Origin: Rhodospirillales bacterium
Lineage (GTDB): Bacteria > Pseudomonadota > Alphaproteobacteria > Acetobacterales > Acetobacteraceae
Assembly: GCA_947447625.1 (NCBI GenBank)
Contig: CANFKS010000002.1
Span: 1-64,000, forward strand
Direction: 5' to 3'
DNA length: 64,000 nucleotides
Below the pieces are notes generated by a model. The model saw only the letters and a list, made by a program, of their open reading frames with translations, made no database searches and was not told the DNA's origin. The translations under genes were made by a program, and so were the position numbers. This document shows positions 18,223 to 29,200 of the stretch, in pieces (position 1 is the stretch's first letter; the number at the start of each line of letters is the position of its first letter).

Positions 18223-20832
18223 CTAAGCCAACGACTTGCTCGCCTTCTCATAGCTGAACCGGCTCAACCCGGGCTGCGCCAGAATCCGCTCCAGCTCGCC
18301 GCGCATCAGCGCTGCCCGCCCCGGCTCATGCCGCTGCCAGCCGCCGAGCGGATTGAGCATCCGGGCCGCGGTCTGCCCATTGATCGGGTCCAGCGCGATC
18401 AACACATCCGCCAACAGCCGATACCCCGCGCCGGATGCATCATGGAACCGGATTTGGTTGGACGCCGAAAACGCCCCAACCAGCGCGCGCACCCGGTTCG
18501 GATTGCGCAAATCGAAATCCGCATGCCCCATCAACGCCTGCACCGCCGCCACCGTGCCCGGCAGGGCGGATGTCGCCTGGATCGCGAACCACTTGTCCAG
18601 CACCAGTTCCTCGCCGCGCCACTGCGCATGGAACGACGCCAGCGCCGCCACCCGCTCCGGCGTATCCGTCTGCGCCAGCGCCGCCAGCGCCGCGATCTGG
18701 TCGGTCATATTCCCCGCGCTGCCGAACTGCGCCGCCGCAACCGCGCTGTCCCCCGCCGCCACCAGATAGCCCATGCACATCGTGCGCAGCGCCCGCCGCC
18801 CGATCGACGCCCCATCCGGCCGATATGGCCCACCATCCGCGAGCCCCTCATACGCCGCCCGCAACGCCCCCCCGAGCGCCTGCCCGATCGAAGCACGCAA
18901 AAACCCGCGCACCGCATGGATCGCCTCGACATCCACCTCCGCCATCCGATCCGCGATCGACGCCTCCCCCGGCAGCATCAGCGCCTCGGCCGCATAAGCC
19001 CGATCCGCATCCGCCCCCGCCAGCGTCGCCCGCATCGCCGCCAGCAGCCCATCATCGGCCGCCAGCACCGCCCCCTTCTGGTAGCCCGCGATCATCTCCA
19101 GCATCAAATCCGTCGCATATTGCTGGAACGAATCCCAGCGCACGAACGGATCCCGGTCATGCGCCGCCAGAAACAGCAACCGCTCCCGCCCCAGGCCGGC
19201 CAGGCGCACCGGCGCCGAATAATCCCGCAACAACGACGGCACCGGCGCCGCCGGCACATCCTCGAACACGAACGACTGCTCCGCCTCGCGCAGCACCAGC
19301 ATCGTCGTCGGCACCATCTCCGCCCCATCCGGCCCCAGCAGCCCCATCGCCACCGGAATCGGCAACGCCGCCTTGACCGGCTGGCCCGGCGTCGGCGCGG
19401 TCGATTGCCGCAACGTCAAAACATAGCGCCGCGCCGCCGCGTCATACGCGTCCGACACCACCACCTCCGGCGTGCCGGCCTGCCCATACCACGCCATGAA
19501 CGGCGCGAGATCCACGCCTGAGGCATCCTGCAACGCCCCGACAAAATCCTCGATCGTCACCGCCGCGTTGTCGTGCCGCGCGAAATACAGGTCCATCCCC
19601 TTGCGGAACCCCTGCTCCCCCAGCATCCGGTGCATCATCCGCACCACCTCGGCGCCTTTTTCGTAGATCGTCGGCGTATAGAAATTATCGATCGCCAGAT
19701 AGGAATCCGGCCGCACCGGATGCGCCAACGGCCCCGCATCCTCGGGAAACTGCGCACCGCGCAACCGCCGCACATCATGCAGCCGCTTCACCGCCGGGCT
19801 GCCCTGATCGGCCGAGAACTGCTGATCACGAAATACCGTCAGCCCCTCCTTCAGCGACAACTGAAACCAATCCCGGCACGTCACCCGGTTGCCGGTCCAG
19901 TTGTGGAAATATTCGTGGGCGATCACCGATTCAATCTGCTGATAATCCGTATCCGTCGCCGTCTCCGGCCGCGCCAACACATATTTCGTGTTGAACACGT
20001 TGAGCCCCTTGTTCTCCATCGCTCCCATATTGAAGTCAGACACGGCCGCGATATTGAACACGTCGAGATCATATTCGAGGCCATACACGTCCTCGTCCCA
20101 TTTCATCGACGCCTTGAGCGCCTGCATCGCATGCCCGCAACTCGTCTCGTCTCCCCGCCGCACATAGATCGCCAGCGCCACCTCCCGGCCGGATCGTGTG
20201 ACAAACCGGTCCTGCACAGACACCAGATCCCCTGCCACCAGAGCGAACAAATAAGCAGGCTTGGGATGCGGATCCACCCAGCGCGCCCAATGCATCCCGC
20301 CCTCGACGCCGGTTTCCGCCAGATTGCCGTTGGACAACAGCACCGGCACCCGCGCCCGATCCGCCATCACCGTGCAACTGAACCGCGCCATCACATCCGG
20401 CCGGTCCGGAAAATACGTGATCCGGCGAAACCCCTCCGCCTCGCACTGCGTGAAATAATTCCCGCCGGACAGATAAAGCCCCGACAACTCCGAATTGGCC
20501 CCGGGATTGTTGCGCACCACAATATCCAGCACCGCCGCATCCGGCATATCGGCGATCACCAGACTGCCATCGGCCTCGATTGTGTAGCGATTGGTGCTCA
20601 GCGCCACCCCATCGAGCGCGACCGACACCAGATCGATCGCCTCCCCATCCAGCCGCAACGGCGCCGCCCGATCGCCATGCGCCGCATTGCGCCGCACCAC
20701 GAGACGCGACCGCACCAGGCTCGCCGCCGGGTCGAGCGTCACATGCAGATCGACCGTATCGACCAAAAACGCAGGCGGCCGATAAGCACGCCGCAACACC
20801 GCACGCGGCGCAGTTTCACCATGAGGCATCAT
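18223..20832 (-). CDS. pepN: Aminopeptidase N (M1 family metallopeptidase)
   Basis: This zinc exopeptidase removes N-terminal residues from peptides in the cytoplasm. The 869 residues match the proteobacterial PepN type. The substrate-recognition motif GAMEN is at 270-274. The zinc site HEYFH is at 306-310 with the third ligand E329 in LKEGLTVF, and the DUF3458-type C-terminal helical domains follow. The first two codons are both Met; either could be the start. A 114-bp gap separates it from rmuC upstream on the same strand. Confidence 0.97.
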   Translation of the reverse strand: MMPHGETAPRAVLRRAYRPPAFLVDTVDLHVTLDPAASLVRSRLVVRRNAAHGDRAAPLRLDGEAIDLVSVALDGVALSTNRYTIEADGSLVIADMPDAAVLDIVVRNNPGANSELSGLYLSGGNYFTQCEAEGFRRITYFPDRPDVMARFSCTVMADRARVPVLLSNGNLAETGVEGGMHWARWVDPHPKPAYLFALVAGDLVSVQDRFVTRSGREVALAIYVRRGDETSCGHAMQALKASMKWDEDVYGLEYDLDVFNIAAVSDFNMGAMENKGLNVFNTKYVLARPETATDTDYQQIESVIAHEYFHNWTGNRVTCRDWFQLSLKEGLTVFRDQQFSADQGSPAVKRLHDVRRLRGAQFPEDAGPLAHPVRPDSYLAIDNFYTPTIYEKGAEVVRMMHRMLGEQGFRKGMDLYFARHDNAAVTIEDFVGALQDASGVDLAPFMAWYGQAGTPEVVVSDAYDAAARRYVLTLRQSTAPTPGQPVKAALPIPVAMGLLGPDGAEMVPTTMLVLREAEQSFVFEDVPAAPVPSLLRDYSAPVRLAGLGRERLLFLAAHDRDPFVRWDSFQQYATDLMLEMIAGYQKGAVLAADDGLLAAMRATLAGADADRAYAAEALMLPGEASIADRMAEVDVEAIHAVRGFLRASIGQALGGALRAAYEGLADGGPYRPDGASIGRRALRTMCMGYLVAAGDSAVAAAQFGSAGNMTDQIAALAALAQTDTPERVAALASFHAQWRGEELVLDKWFAIQATSALPGTVAAVQALMGHADFDLRNPNRVRALVGAFSASNQIRFHDASGAGYRLLADVLIALDPINGQTAARMLNPLGGWQRHEPGRAALMRGELERILAQPGLSRFSYEKASKSLA

Positions 20833-20946
20833 CAGGCGGTCTCCAAAAATCCACGGCGCGATCGGGTTCTACCCGGTGCCGACCCTGGCCCATTCGCGCG
20901 CGCCGCTCAAGGGCGCCCCCGGCCGGTCCGCGCCGTCAACAACACC

Positions 20947-22167
20947 CTAAACCTCGCCTGCGTCGTCCTCCGCCTCCAGCCCCAGCAACCGCGGCGCCTC
21001 CTCCGCATCGCCCGCCTCGACACTGCGCAGCGTGCGATCCATCACCCGCGTCCGGGTCCGTGCGGTCTCGATCGTCCGGCTGAACGTGCCGGCTTGTTTG
21101 CCCAGGCTTTCCAGCACCTTGTCGATCTTCTGCATCTCCGAGCGGGTCGCCCCCAGCAGCTTGCCGATCTGCACCGCCTTCTGCTCCAGCGTCATCGTGA
21201 GATACCCGAGATGGATCGTCCGCAGCAGCGCCGGCAGCAATGTCGGCCCCATCACCATCACCCGGCTCTGGCTTCCCAACTCCGCGATCAACCCGGGGAT
21301 CCGGGCGATTTCCGCATAGAGCCCGTCGGTCGGCAAATACATCACCGCGAATTCGACCGTCGCCGGCGGAGCGATATATTTCGCGGCGATCTTCTTCGCC
21401 TCCTCGCGCACCCGCTTCTCCATCGCCCGCCGCGCCGCCCGCTCGGCCTCCGCATCCCCCGCATCGAGCGCCAGCAGCAGGCGCTCATAATCCTCCACCG
21501 GAAACTTCGCATCGACCGGCAGATAGACCTTGCCATCCCCCCTCATCGGCATCGCCACCGCGAACTCCACCGCATCGTCCGAATCGGCCCGCGGCTTCCA
21601 GTTCGTCTCATAGGCCCCCACCGGCAACACATCATCCAGCATCGCCCGCACCTGCGTCTCGCCCCAGCCGCCGCGCGTCTTCACATTGCCGAACAGCCGC
21701 TTCAGGTCGCCGATCTGGAGCGTCACCGCCTGCACATCGCCCATCGCCTTCTGCACCGCGGCAAATTGCTCCGTCACCCGTTGGAACGATGTCGTCATCT
21801 GCTTCTCGACCGCCGCATGAAGCTGCTCGTTCACCGTCCGCTGGATCGCCTCAAGCTTGGCCTCATTGCCCTCCCGCAACTCCCGCAACCGCGCATCCAC
21901 CGCCGTTCGCATATCCCCGATCGCCGTCGTCACCTCGACGCGCAACTGCCCGCCCACCCTGGCGGACTGCGAACCCAGCGCCCGCTCGGTATCGGCCAGC
22001 GCCGCGCGCAACATTTCCGCCTCGCCCCGCTGCGCCGCCATGATCTGCTCGCCCTGCAGCCGCAGCCGCTCCAACCGCGCGCCCTGCGCCAACACCGCAA
22101 GCAGCGCCGCCAACGCCAAACACGCCACCACCGCGGTTGCGGCCAGGCTCAATATCGGATCAATCAC
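20947..22167 (-). CDS. rmuC: DNA recombination protein RmuC
   Basis: RmuC proteins limit recombination at inverted repeats and have a nuclease-like fold. The 406-residue product has an N-terminal membrane anchor (about residues 5-27) and a long coiled-coil region (about 30-150). The conserved RmuC core follows, with KTRGGWGE, LPVDAKFPVEDY and FAVMYLPTDGLYAE. The start is a GTG at 22167 that overlaps the TGA of the upstream MFS gene (GTGA). This fits the N-terminal hydrophobic segment better than the long upstream extension of the frame. Confidence 0.93.
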   Translation of the reverse strand: MIDPILSLAATAVVACLALAALLAVLAQGARLERLRLQGEQIMAAQRGEAEMLRAALADTERALGSQSARVGGQLRVEVTTAIGDMRTAVDARLRELREGNEAKLEAIQRTVNEQLHAAVEKQMTTSFQRVTEQFAAVQKAMGDVQAVTLQIGDLKRLFGNVKTRGGWGETQVRAMLDDVLPVGAYETNWKPRADSDDAVEFAVAMPMRGDGKVYLPVDAKFPVEDYERLLLALDAGDAEAERAARRAMEKRVREEAKKIAAKYIAPPATVEFAVMYLPTDGLYAEIARIPGLIAELGSQSRVMVMGPTLLPALLRTIHLGYLTMTLEQKAVQIGKLLGATRSEMQKIDKVLESLGKQAGTFSRTIETARTRTRVMDRTLRSVEAGDAEEAPRLLGLEAEDDAGEV

Positions 22168-23330
22168 CGGTAGGTTCGCTCCACATGAATCCAGGCAATG
22201 ACCGCCGGTATCGCAAACCCCGCCATGGCGATGATCACGCCAAGCGGTCCGAACCGGTCGAACATCATCCCCACGATGAACCCCGCCAGCGCGCCTGTCA
22301 GCATCTGCATCGCACCGATCAACGCCGAACCGGCCCCAGCCATGTGCGGAATCCGCTCCAGCGCCGCATGCGTGACATTGGGGTTCACCAAGCCGCGGCT
22401 CAACGTGATCATCATGAAGAGCGGCAGCAGCACCGGCAGCGTCAAATGCCCGGCCAGCAGCATCCCCGCGCCCGTCGCCATCATCGCGCCCACAAGGCCA
22501 AACCCGAGCGGCCAGGCGGCCCCCCAGCCCCGGTTGCTGACGAAGCGATTGATCGCCGCCCCCCCGATCACCCCCGACGCGATCAGCGCAAAAACCCAGC
22601 CAAACTGCGCCGTCGACAGCCCCATCGTGCCCAGCAGCACCAACGGCGCCCCCGAGACGAAACAAAACACCGTCGCCAGGTTGAGCGCCCCGACCAGCCC
22701 GAACGCGAGCGTCCTGGGCTCGCGCATGATCGCGCTCAGCCGCCCCGGCCGCACCGGCCGCCGCGTCTCGGACAGCACCATCGCCACAACACCCAACAGC
22801 ACCAGCCCCGTCACCGCCTGGAACGCGAAGATCGCCCGCCACCCCGCCCACCCCAGGATCACGCCCCCCAAACTCGGCGCAATCACCGGCGCCAGACTGA
22901 ACACCAGGCTGATCGTCGACAGCCGCGCCCGCGCCACTTCGCCATCGAACAAATCCCGCACCACCGCAAGGGCCAGCACCGCCCCCCCGGCCGCCCCCGC
23001 CCCCTGGATCGTCCGGCCCAGCAGCAACACCCCGATCGTCGGCGCAAGCCCACTCACCAGCCCGCCGATCGAATACAGCCCCAACGCCCCGATCAGCACC
23101 TGCCGCCGCCCCACCCGGTCCGACAACAGCCCGATCACCAGTTGCGACAGCCCAAACCCCACCATGAAATAACTCAGTGTCAACGCCACCGAAGGCGCAT
23201 CGATCCCGAATTCGGCCTGCACCTGCGGCAGCCCCGGCAAGCCCATATCAATCGACAACGCCGGCAGCCCGGCAAGGCAGCCCAGCAGCAGCGTAAAGCC
23301 CATGCGGTCCGGATGAATGCTCATGTCCAT
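22164..23330 (-). CDS. MFS transporter, Bcr/CflA-like drug efflux
   Basis: This 388-residue major facilitator has 12 hydrophobic segments and is of the Bcr/CflA (DHA1) multidrug type. The loop 2-3 signature GLLSDRVGRRQVLI, the motif-C-like segment LGRTIQGAGAAGGAV and the DIGLPGLP-like first segment (IDMGLPGLPQV) support this. It exports drugs or metabolites by proton antiport; the substrate is unknown. An in-frame ATG two codons later is an alternative start. It overlaps rmuC by four bases, so the two are coupled. Confidence 0.92.
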   Translation of the reverse strand: MDMSIHPDRMGFTLLLGCLAGLPALSIDMGLPGLPQVQAEFGIDAPSVALTLSYFMVGFGLSQLVIGLLSDRVGRRQVLIGALGLYSIGGLVSGLAPTIGVLLLGRTIQGAGAAGGAVLALAVVRDLFDGEVARARLSTISLVFSLAPVIAPSLGGVILGWAGWRAIFAFQAVTGLVLLGVVAMVLSETRRPVRPGRLSAIMREPRTLAFGLVGALNLATVFCFVSGAPLVLLGTMGLSTAQFGWVFALIASGVIGGAAINRFVSNRGWGAAWPLGFGLVGAMMATGAGMLLAGHLTLPVLLPLFMMITLSRGLVNPNVTHAALERIPHMAGAGSALIGAMQMLTGALAGFIVGMMFDRFGPLGVIIAMAGFAIPAVIAWIHVERTYR

Positions 23331-23388
23331 CCCAAAGTTCCGGGGGATTTATCCGAAACGCAAGCGGAATTTTTTTCTGCCGTATCGG

Positions 23389-26235
23389 TTAATCGACATC
23401 CAAAAATGCCTTGGTTTCCGCCACCGCCGCCGCAAGCCCAAGCCGCACCGGCGTCGCCCCTTGCGGAAACGCCGAAAACAGCCGGCTCGGCGTCAGCCGA
23501 TCGAGCAGCACAAACACCCCCCGATCCGCCGCACTGCGCGTCAGACGCCCGAACGCCTGGCGCAGCCGATAGCGCACCACCCGATCGTCATACCCCCCCG
23601 TATCGCCCTCGCCGAGATGCAGCCGCCGCTCCCGATGCAGGATATCCGGCCGCGGCCACGGCACCCGCTCGAACACCACCAGCCGCAACGCCCGCCCAGG
23701 CACATCCACCCCATCGCGCATCGCATCCGTGCCGAGCAGGCAACTCTCCTCCTCGGTGCGGAACACATCGACCAAGGTCGCATTGTCCATCGCATCGACA
23801 TGCTGCGCGAACAACGGAATCCCCGCCGCCTCCAAATCGGGCGCAATCCGCGCATGCACCTGCCGCAGCCGCGAAATCGCCGTGAACAACCCAAGCCCGC
23901 CGCCGCCGGACGCCTGGAACAACGCCTTGTACGCCGCCGCCAATTGCCCGATATCCCGCGCATTGACGTCATTGACCACAATCACACGGGTCTGCGCCGC
24001 ATAATCGAACGGCGAGGCCACCGCCACACGGATCGCAGGCGTCGCCAGATGCGCAGCCCCCACCCGCGCCTCCGCCACCGCCCACGCCGCCTCGGCATCC
24101 CCCGCTTCGCCTTCGCGCGCGCCGCCTTCGCGCGCGCCAGTGTTGCGCGCCCCGCCATCACGCAACGTGGCTGACGTCACCAACATCCCATGCGCCGGCT
24201 GCGCCAAAGTCATCACAAACGGGATCGTTGGGTCCAGCCAATGGCGGTGCAGCCCGACATTGCTGTCCGTCTGCCCATCGCGCCGCTCCAGCCGCAAAAA
24301 CAACACATGCTCCGGCCGACGCCCCGGCTCCGGCGGCTCCCCGCCCACGCTGCGCAGCATCGCAACCCACGCCCCCAGCAGATCGAGCGCCCGGCGCCGC
24401 AACGTGCGCGCCGCAGCCTCGATGCGGTTTCGCATCGCCTCCTCCAGCTCCTCCGCCTCGTCGACCAGCCGCGCCTCCAGCCGGTCCGCCAGCGTCTTCA
24501 CCGGAACCGCAATCCGCTCCAGGGCCCGCACCAGCAGCCCCGCCACACCAGGCAGATCAGGCCCCACCGGATACAAATCGCACTCCCGGCTCCCCGCATA
24601 GGCGCTCTCGCTCTCCGTCCGCGCCAGCAACTGCACCCGCGCCACCCGCAAAAACGCCTCCGACGGATTGGCCCGCTCCCCCTCCAGCAATCCCCCCTCA
24701 TCCTCCACCAGCCGCATCGTCCAGCCCGGCCCCGGCAGGGCCCGCGCCGCTTGCACGATCGCCTCCAACGGCGCCTCCAACTCCGCCTTCCCCGCCACCA
24801 CCTCCTCCAGCCGCCGTCTCAACCCCCGCGCGCGTGACCGCCCACCCTCCGCCCCGAGCAGCCAGCGCCGCAACTCCGCGCCCTCCACCCCGCTGAATTC
24901 CGCCGAAAACGCCCCATCCGCGGCATCGAACACATGATGCCCCTCATCGAACACATACCGCGTCGGCACACTCCCATCATCAATCCCGCCCCACGCCGCC
25001 TGTGCCATCACCAGCGCATGGTTCGCCACCACCAGATCGGCCGTCCGCGCCCGCCTGATCGTGTGCTCCACAAAACACCGCCGCCAATGCGGACACCCCG
25101 CGTGGATGCACTCCCCCCGCCGATCCGCCAGCCCCCACGCCAGACCTTGCCCGAACAACTCGCCGAACCACCCCGGCAAATCCCCCCCCTGGATATCCCC
25201 ATCCGACGTCACCGCCGCCCACCGCGTCACCAGCGCCACCGGGATCAACGACTGCCCCATCCCCGTCGTTGCCGCCCCAACCGCGTCCTCCAGGTTGAGC
25301 AGACACAAATAATTCTCCCGCCCTTTGCGCACCACCACCCGCCGCCGCCGCTCCGCCGGGTCAGGCAGCAGCCGCGCCAACTCCCCCTCCACCTGGCGCT
25401 GCAAATGCCGGGTGAAGGTCGAAATCCACACCGAGCCCTTGTTCTTCTCCGCCCACACACTCGCCGGCGCGATATACCCCAGCGTCTTGCCCGTCCCCGT
25501 TCCCGCCTCGGCCAACACCACATGCGGCTCCCCCGCCACCTCCCTGGGCGCAAACGCGGCCACCACCGCCGCCGCATAATCCGCCTGCCCCGGCCGCTGC
25601 TCCGCCCCCGCACCCAACATCGACGCCAGCCGCCCCCGCGCCTCCCCCGCCGTCACCGGATATGACGATGGCGGCGCCGGCGGCGCCGCCTCCTCCCACT
25701 CCGGCAACCGCTTCCACACCTGCATCGCCACCACCGACGGCACCGCCCCCGGCCGCCCCAGCGCCGCCATCACACTCCCGGCCCAGTCCCACCCCCCCTG
25801 CCTCATCCGCGCCGCCAAATTCGCCGCATCCCGGTTGATCGCCAAATCGCGCCCCGCCGCCAAATGCGCCAACAACGCCGTGGCAATATCCGGCAACACC
25901 AGCGCCGCCGCCTCCAGCCCATGCCCCGGCGGCGGCACATCCAACGCCAACGCCAAGCCCCGCGGCGTCGGCGCCGCCGTCCGCCCCGGCATCGCAAACG
26001 CAAACAACTCCAACAAATCCAACACCGGCATCGCTTGAATGCCCAAGCGCCGCAACGTCGCGGGTCCATGCACCAACACCGGCGGCGGCCCCGCCCGCAA
26101 CACCCGCGCCGCCTCGTCGATAGCGAGGTCCAACACCTCGCCATCCTCGGTCACAATGCACGCACGCCCCACCCCCGCCACCACAAACGGCGCCACAGGC
26201 AGAACCAACCGGGACGAAGCAACAACACCAACCAT
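23389..26235 (-). CDS. DinG/XPD-like ATP-dependent DNA helicase
   Basis: This 948-residue superfamily 2 helicase has Walker A EAGTGTGKT (243-251). Four cysteines, C311, C376, C381 and C387, are spaced like the XPD/DinG iron-sulfur domain. The motif II is DEGH (430-433), and the C-terminal motif VI is QAFGRLTRSAADRGVFVLLD. DinG-type enzymes unwind DNA 5' to 3', including R-loops and D-loops. The first 190 residues are family-variable. A short insertion with GARE/GARG repeats lies near residue 700, where the DNA carries a small tandem GC repeat at about 24110-24160. The start ATG follows a 56-bp gap from the RTX gene end. Confidence 0.93.
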   Translation of the reverse strand: MVGVVASSRLVLPVAPFVVAGVGRACIVTEDGEVLDLAIDEAARVLRAGPPPVLVHGPATLRRLGIQAMPVLDLLELFAFAMPGRTAAPTPRGLALALDVPPPGHGLEAAALVLPDIATALLAHLAAGRDLAINRDAANLAARMRQGGWDWAGSVMAALGRPGAVPSVVAMQVWKRLPEWEEAAPPAPPSSYPVTAGEARGRLASMLGAGAEQRPGQADYAAAVVAAFAPREVAGEPHVVLAEAGTGTGKTLGYIAPASVWAEKNKGSVWISTFTRHLQRQVEGELARLLPDPAERRRRVVVRKGRENYLCLLNLEDAVGAATTGMGQSLIPVALVTRWAAVTSDGDIQGGDLPGWFGELFGQGLAWGLADRRGECIHAGCPHWRRCFVEHTIRRARTADLVVANHALVMAQAAWGGIDDGSVPTRYVFDEGHHVFDAADGAFSAEFSGVEGAELRRWLLGAEGGRSRARGLRRRLEEVVAGKAELEAPLEAIVQAARALPGPGWTMRLVEDEGGLLEGERANPSEAFLRVARVQLLARTESESAYAGSRECDLYPVGPDLPGVAGLLVRALERIAVPVKTLADRLEARLVDEAEELEEAMRNRIEAAARTLRRRALDLLGAWVAMLRSVGGEPPEPGRRPEHVLFLRLERRDGQTDSNVGLHRHWLDPTIPFVMTLAQPAHGMLVTSATLRDGGARNTGAREGGAREGEAGDAEAAWAVAEARVGAAHLATPAIRVAVASPFDYAAQTRVIVVNDVNARDIGQLAAAYKALFQASGGGGLGLFTAISRLRQVHARIAPDLEAAGIPLFAQHVDAMDNATLVDVFRTEEESCLLGTDAMRDGVDVPGRALRLVVFERVPWPRPDILHRERRLHLGEGDTGGYDDRVVRYRLRQAFGRLTRSAADRGVFVLLDRLTPSRLFSAFPQGATPVRLGLAAAVAETKAFLDVD

Positions 26236-26291
26236 CGTCCCTATATGACGCCCCCCCGACCAAGGCGCCAGTCACAGGGGGCCAAACGGTC

Positions 26292-29200
26292 TCACACCCA
26301 AGTGATATCGCCCGCAACGGGATGGGCGTTGTTGTTGAAGATGATGGTCTGGGTCGCTTGGCTCCCAGCATCGGTGACCCGCCAGACCTTCGTGTTTCCA
26401 ACCTCGAGGAAAGTCGAACCAACGCTGTAGCCAACAAACCGCAGCTTGTCAGAGCCTGGAACGAAGTCGGCAATCACGTCGCCATCGGCTTGGTCCTTTT
26501 GGAAGCGGAAGAGATCCGCACCCGCGCCACCCGTCAGCCTGTCGGCCCCGCTGCCGCCATCCAGCGTGTCGTTGCCGGCGCCACCGAGGAGGGCGTTGGC
26601 GAAGGCGTTGCCGGTGAGCGTGAGGCCGCTGGCGCCCGCATTGGCGCAGAGAAACTCGACCTCGGAGCTGCTGGCCAGCGCATAACTCGTGCTGGCAAAG
26701 ACCTTGTCGGTGCCTTCGCCGATCGCCTCGGTGACAATGTCGTCGGCGCTGTTGACGTAGTAGATGTCGTTTCCGATGCCGCCTGCCATGGTGTCGTTGC
26801 CGGGCCCGCCGGTCAGAGTGTCATCGCCGCCACCCCCAACCAGGGAGTCGTTGCCGGCACCACCGACGATGGCGTTGTTGAACGCGTTTCCGGTGAGCGT
26901 GAGGCCGATGGCGCCCGCATTGGCGGAGAGGAACTCGATCTCGGAGTCGCTGGCCAGCGCGTAGGAGGCGCTGGCGAATACCTTGTCGGTGCCTTCGCCG
27001 ACAGCCTCGGTGACAACGTCGCCGGCGCTGTTGACGTAGTAGATGTCGTTTCCGATGCCGCCTGCCATGGTGTCGTTGCCGGGCCCGCCGGTGAGACTAT
27101 CATCACCGCCGCCGCCAACCAGGGAGTCGTTGCCGGCGCCACCGACGATGGCGTTGGCGAACGCGTTTCCGGTGAGCGTGAGGCTGCTGGCGCCTGCGTT
27201 GGCGGACAGAAACTCGACCGCAGAGCCTGTGGCAAGCGCATAGCTGACGGAAGCGTAGACACGGTCGGTGCCTTCCCAGGCGTTTTCGAGTACCAGATCG
27301 TCCGCATTTTCGACGTAGTAGATGTCATCGCCGGTGCCGCCGGCCATGGTATCCGCGCCAACGCCGCCGGTGAGGCTGTCGTTGCCGCCGCCGCCAGCGA
27401 GGACGTCGTTGCCGGCGCCACCGCCGATGGTGTTGTTGAACGCGTTTCCGGTGAGCGTCAGGCCGCTGGCGCCGGCGTTGGCGTAGAGGAATTCAACCTC
27501 GGAGCCCGCGGCCAGCGCATAGCTGGTGCTGGCGAACACCTTGTCGGCGCCTTCGCCCGCAGCCTCGGTCACCACGTCGCCCAGATTATCAACATAGTAG
27601 ATGTCATCGCCGATGCCGCCGGCCATGGCGTCCGCCCCCAGGCCGCCGGTGAGGGTGTCGTTGCCGCCACCGCCCACCAGGGTGTCGGTGCCGGCCCCGC
27701 CGACAATGGCGTTGGCGAACGCGTTTCCGGCGAGTGTGAGGCCGGTGGCGCCAACGATGGCGTTGGCATAAAGGAATTCGACCTCGGCGCCATCGGCCAG
27801 CGCATAGCTGGCGCTGGCAAACACCTTGTCGGTGCCTTCGCCCACGGCCTCGATGACGACGTCGGCGGCATTGTCGACATAGTAGATGTCATCGCCGATG
27901 CCGCCGGCCATGCTGTCCACGCCGATGCCGCCGCTCAGTGTATCATTGCCGGGGCCGCCGAGCAGCATGTCGTTGCCGCCCAAACCCGAAAGACTGTCAT
28001 TGCCGTCAAGGCCCGAGATGCTGTCATTGCCAGGGCCGCCGGCCATAATATTGTTGCCACCATCGCCGGTCAGGGTCAGGTCGCTCGCCAGCATCGGGTC
28101 CGCGACGATCTTGCGGAGCGCATCCGCATCAGCAGCGGCCTTGCCGGGCGCCAGCGTCGCCGGGTTGATCCCGTCCAGCACGATGATGCTGTCGAGCTTG
28201 CCGTCCTTGGCGAAGGCTTCGAGTTCGTCGAGATAGAGCGCGAGATTGTAGCCGTAGTCGGCCACGACCACGGGCAGCGCGAGATGGGCCAGCACGCCGT
28301 TGTGTTCAGCCTCGATCGTCGCGACCAGGTTTGCGCTGACGCGCCCGGTGATCCGAAGGTTCCAATTGCCGACGATCGGGTCCAGCACATTATTGCGCAT
28401 GTTCCAGTTGAGCTGATAGCCCGGCAACGCGATGCTCGGCGTGCCGCTATCGGTCAGGATCACCGGACAGGGGTTCCAGTCCTGGGCACCGAAAGCATCG
28501 GCATTGGCCATCAAGCTCGCAGCATTGGTGACCACGCGCGGGGTGGCGTCGGTGAAGTTCACACGGCCCAGCAGGCCGGCGGCGCCGAGCGCCTGGATTT
28601 GCGAGAGGTTGGCGAGGACATTGGCCACGCTGTCCTGCACGGTGTAGCTGCGGAAGCCGGAAGGCAAGGTGGCGGATGTCGCGGTGGCGAGGCCACCGAC
28701 CCCGATGATGAACGACAAAGTGACCGGGGAGATCACTTTTGATGCCAGGGTCTGATAGATCGCCGCATCGCTCGCAGTCAGGCTCACTGTCGGCAGGTCG
28801 TTGCGAAAATCGATCGAGGCCAGCTTGCCCGCATCGTTGAGCGTCTTGAGCGCGCCCATGTAGGTCGAGAAACCAGTGATCAGAAGATTATCGCGGATCG
28901 CCAGGGCGCCCGGCGCGAGTTTGGCCATGGCGGAGGAATTGGCGGCCAAGTTGGCCGCGATGGACGCGCGGATCGGCCCGTTGATGACCACGCTGACTGG
29001 AGTCGTGATGCGGGTGAGGAAGCTGGGGGTGCCGCTCGTCACCTGCCAATCCTGCAATGTCAGGGTCGGCGTGCCGCTATCGGTCAGGGCAATGGAATTG
29101 GTGGTTGACAGGCGCATGAACACGTCGGCGTTTGCCGCCAAGACCGCGGCCGACAGGCTGAAACTGGCAATGTCGCTCGCCTGCACGGACACGACGGTGC

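Noticed and set aside
19573..22173. 866-codon plus-strand frame opposite pepN and rmuC
   Set aside because: The translation is Arg/His/Pro/Gln-rich and overlaps two well-supported minus-strand genes.
24100..24165. Short GC tandem repeat in the helicase gene as a phase-variation tract
   Set aside because: The repeat stays in frame (GAREGGARE-type residues) and is imperfect, so it looks like a linker insertion and not a slippage switch.
26611..28080. CRISPR-like or satellite array from the regular 279-bp repeats
   Set aside because: The repeats are in frame, encode RTX nonapeptide modules and lack short palindromic units with unique spacers.
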